From Desulfobacterales bacterium (GTDB taxonomy: Bacteria; Desulfobacterota; Desulfobacteria; Desulfobacterales; C00003106), in NCBI GenBank assembly GCA_030613165.1, contig JAUWMN010000133.1, positions 1 through 5,622 on the forward strand: DNA of 5,622 nucleotides. The letters run 5' to 3'. Of this stretch, positions 4,462 through 5,622 are shown piece by piece. Both the position numbers and the translations under genes were made by a program. A model generated the notes under the pieces. That model was not told the origin of the DNA. It did no database searches and saw nothing but the letters and a program-made list of their open reading frames with translations. Numbering within the stretch: position 1 is the first letter of the stretch; every line of letters begins with the position of its first letter.

Positions 4462-5190
4462 ATGGCCACAAGAAAAATAGATAAACATGGAATACCGATA
4501 CTTGATACTAATGATATTGAACTAAAAGCTGAAGAAGTTATTTCATACTTTGATAAGAGCATTCTAGATTATCCTTCACTTACTCCTCTTCCTAATTTTA
4601 TAGAAAAAATTCATACAGAATTTAAATTGAACTTTAGTTATGAACATGATCTTGGCTCAACAAAACACGGAAATAAAATTCTCGGAAAGACACAACTTAA
4701 ACCATTAGGTCTCTTTGTAGATAAGATCTTAGTAAATGATCCACGGTTTCCTTTTGTTCTTGGTCATGAGCTTGGACATGTTATTTTGCATAGATCAGTT
4801 GATTTAAAGCGAAGCGGATATGATGACCAAGAGATTGTAGATACTAAACAGGATCTTGTTACCGGCAAGAAAATACTTCAGACATCCCGAGATCGGTTAG
4901 AATGGCAGGCAAATCGTTTTTCTTCCTCTATTTTAATGCCTCGTGCAACATTGCATACTGCTATTATGAAAATTCAGGAACAAATGGGGATAAAAAGGAA
5001 CATGGGTTCTATTATCCTAGAAGATATAAAATATAGTATTAAAGACTATTCATTTGTTAATAATTATCTCCAAAAAATTTATGGCGTTAATGCAACAAAT
5101 ATTAAATACAGATTAAAAGAGTTAGGGATTCTTATTGATAGAAGGAATATAGATATAAAACATATCTCAGAGCTATTTATGACTGAATAG
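4462..5190 (+). CDS. ImmA/IrrE-family zinc metallopeptidase
   Basis: This 242-aa soluble protein has the zinc-peptidase signature LGHELGHVILH, with HELGH at residues 102-106, and the downstream third ligand Glu147 in RLEWQANRFSSSILMPR. That arrangement is the ImmA/IrrE family (COG2856). Known members cleave or inactivate repressors of mobile elements or stress regulons. The N-terminal ~95 residues carry the leading helix (GIPILDTNDIELKAEEVI) and the C-terminal ~80 residues are mostly helical with basic stretches. No XRE-type repressor partner is seen beside it, so the substrate is unknown. ATG 4462 has no Shine-Dalgarno sequence, yet the protein N-terminus fits the family. The gene is strikingly AT-rich with A/T-ending codons, unlike trpBA or the helicase gene downstream, which suggests horizontal acquisition. 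It may belong with the downstream DUF4011 gene in a defence cluster. Confidence 0.9.
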   Translation: MATRKIDKHGIPILDTNDIELKAEEVISYFDKSILDYPSLTPLPNFIEKIHTEFKLNFSYEHDLGSTKHGNKILGKTQLKPLGLFVDKILVNDPRFPFVLGHELGHVILHRSVDLKRSGYDDQEIVDTKQDLVTGKKILQTSRDRLEWQANRFSSSILMPRATLHTAIMKIQEQMGIKRNMGSIILEDIKYSIKDYSFVNNYLQKIYGVNATNIKYRLKELGILIDRRNIDIKHISELFMTE

Positions 5191-5263
5191 CTTGTCTATT
5201 ATTGTTTGAATAATCTATTGAATCATGAGGGGAAAAAGATAACCAATCACTTAACTTGCCCTT

Positions 5264-5293
5264 TAATGGGGGACCCCTTATTTTTCTTATTTG
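5264..5293 (+). terminator. Possible weak terminator after the ImmA/IrrE-family gene
   Basis: A small hairpin can form from TAATGGG (5264-5270) and CCCTTA (5275-5280), with one bulged T and a GGAC loop, followed by a T-rich run (5278-5292). The stem is short, so termination may be partial. Confidence 0.3.
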
Positions 5294-5305
5294 TCTTAAG
5301 AAAAA
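5281..5305. repeat. Perfect 9-bp inverted repeat before the helicase gene
   Basis: TTTTTCTTA (5281-5289) and TAAGAAAAA (5297-5305) are exact reverse complements with a 7-nt spacer. The repeat overlaps the T-run of the possible terminator and lies about 30 nt before the helicase start. It could be part of a terminator or an operator. The low GC content makes the stem weak as RNA. Confidence 0.45.
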
Positions 5306-5335
5306 ATGATCAAGAACTTCGGGTACCAATAAGAA

Positions 5336-5622
5336 ATGGGTAAAGTACAGGATAATAATGCAGCATTCACGGCGTTGGAGAATCTTCGAAAACGCCTTCT
5401 GGATCTGACGGCACGTAACCGCCTGATCAACTTTCGATATACCAAGCGTGGCAGCCTGCGCATTATCGATGAACTGCCCGATCAACTGGTCGAGACACTG
5501 CTCGCGGAAACCGAGATGCGCTTTCTGCCAGTGCCCGAGCCGACACGTAATGAGCTGATTGCGGCAGGCTATATCGAGATTGACGAAGAGACCGGTCAGG
5601 AAGTCCGACTGCTGAAAGATCC
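5336..5622 (+). CDS. DUF4011-type large helicase, N-terminal part (runs off the window)
   Basis: The frame is open from ATG 5336 to the window end, giving 95 residues that begin MGKVQDNNAAFTALENLRKR. The segment LRKRLLDLTARNRLINFR (17-34) followed by RGSLRIIDELPDQLVETLL (38-56) and MRFLPVPEP (61-69) is the typical opening of DUF4011 proteins. From family knowledge, complete members are very long (well over 1000 aa), with a superfamily-1 helicase core related to COG1112 and often a C-terminal nuclease-like or DUF3320 region; none of that is visible here. An in-frame TAA at 5330-5332 excludes an earlier start. No clear Shine-Dalgarno is present. Base composition is far GC-richer than the peptidase gene 145 nt upstream, so the two were probably acquired separately. 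Such helicases often occur in defence-type accessory regions; the function is not established here. Confidence 0.85.
   Translation, partial: MGKVQDNNAAFTALENLRKRLLDLTARNRLINFRYTKRGSLRIIDELPDQLVETLLAETEMRFLPVPEPTRNELIAAGYIEIDEETGQEVRLLKD

Noticed and set aside
5177..5485. 102-aa minus-strand frame over the helicase start
   Set aside because: It overlaps the clear DUF4011 N-terminus on the plus strand and the end of the peptidase gene, and its protein has no recognisable family pattern.

Overview
The window is a bacterial chromosomal segment made of three kinds of DNA. The left half has balanced base composition and housekeeping-type genes. The right third is a mosaic of accessory genes. The organism cannot be named from the sequence alone. 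The heptameric GGGTTRC intergenic repeats, the single-domain TrmO, the 59-aa 'PEGE..RKAVKWIS' protein and the style of TrpB/TrpA recall anaerobic Desulfobacterota (the former Deltaproteobacteria). That placement is an impression from memory and is only moderately likely.

Left part (1-841, plus strand): a tandem heptamer array runs almost into the start of a tRNA m6t6A37 methyltransferase gene (trmO). A well-expressed-looking 59-aa protein of unknown function follows. Next is a hairpin-like element built from the same heptamer in opposing arms, lying between convergent genes.

Middle (842-3606, minus strand): a compact three-gene operon reads GntR/HutC-type regulator, trpB, trpA. Both junctions overlap by exactly 8 nt (ATGNTTGA), and each downstream gene has its own GGAGG inside the gene before it. 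A perfect TTGACA -35 box lies inside a nested perfect inverted repeat directly upstream of the regulator, so the operon is probably autoregulated by its own first product. TrpB and TrpA form the last enzyme of tryptophan synthesis. No other trp gene is present, so this is a detached, separately regulated trpBA unit.

Right part (3607-5622): a 104-aa putative antitoxin (minus strand) is followed in the same frame by the last ~34 codons of what looks like a DUF6516/TumE-type toxin, so the toxin gene has been deleted down to its tail. The antitoxin keeps a strong ribosome binding site and a palindrome-containing candidate promoter. After ~420 nt of non-coding DNA come an AT-rich ImmA/IrrE-family zinc peptidase gene (plus) and, after 145 nt, the 5' end of a GC-richer DUF4011-type large helicase gene that leaves the window. 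This toxin-antitoxin relic, ImmA peptidase and DUF4011 helicase, with abrupt composition changes, look like the edge of a defence or mobile-gene island. No wholly new system can be proven here; the best leads are the island edge and the self-contained GntR-TrpB-TrpA operon.
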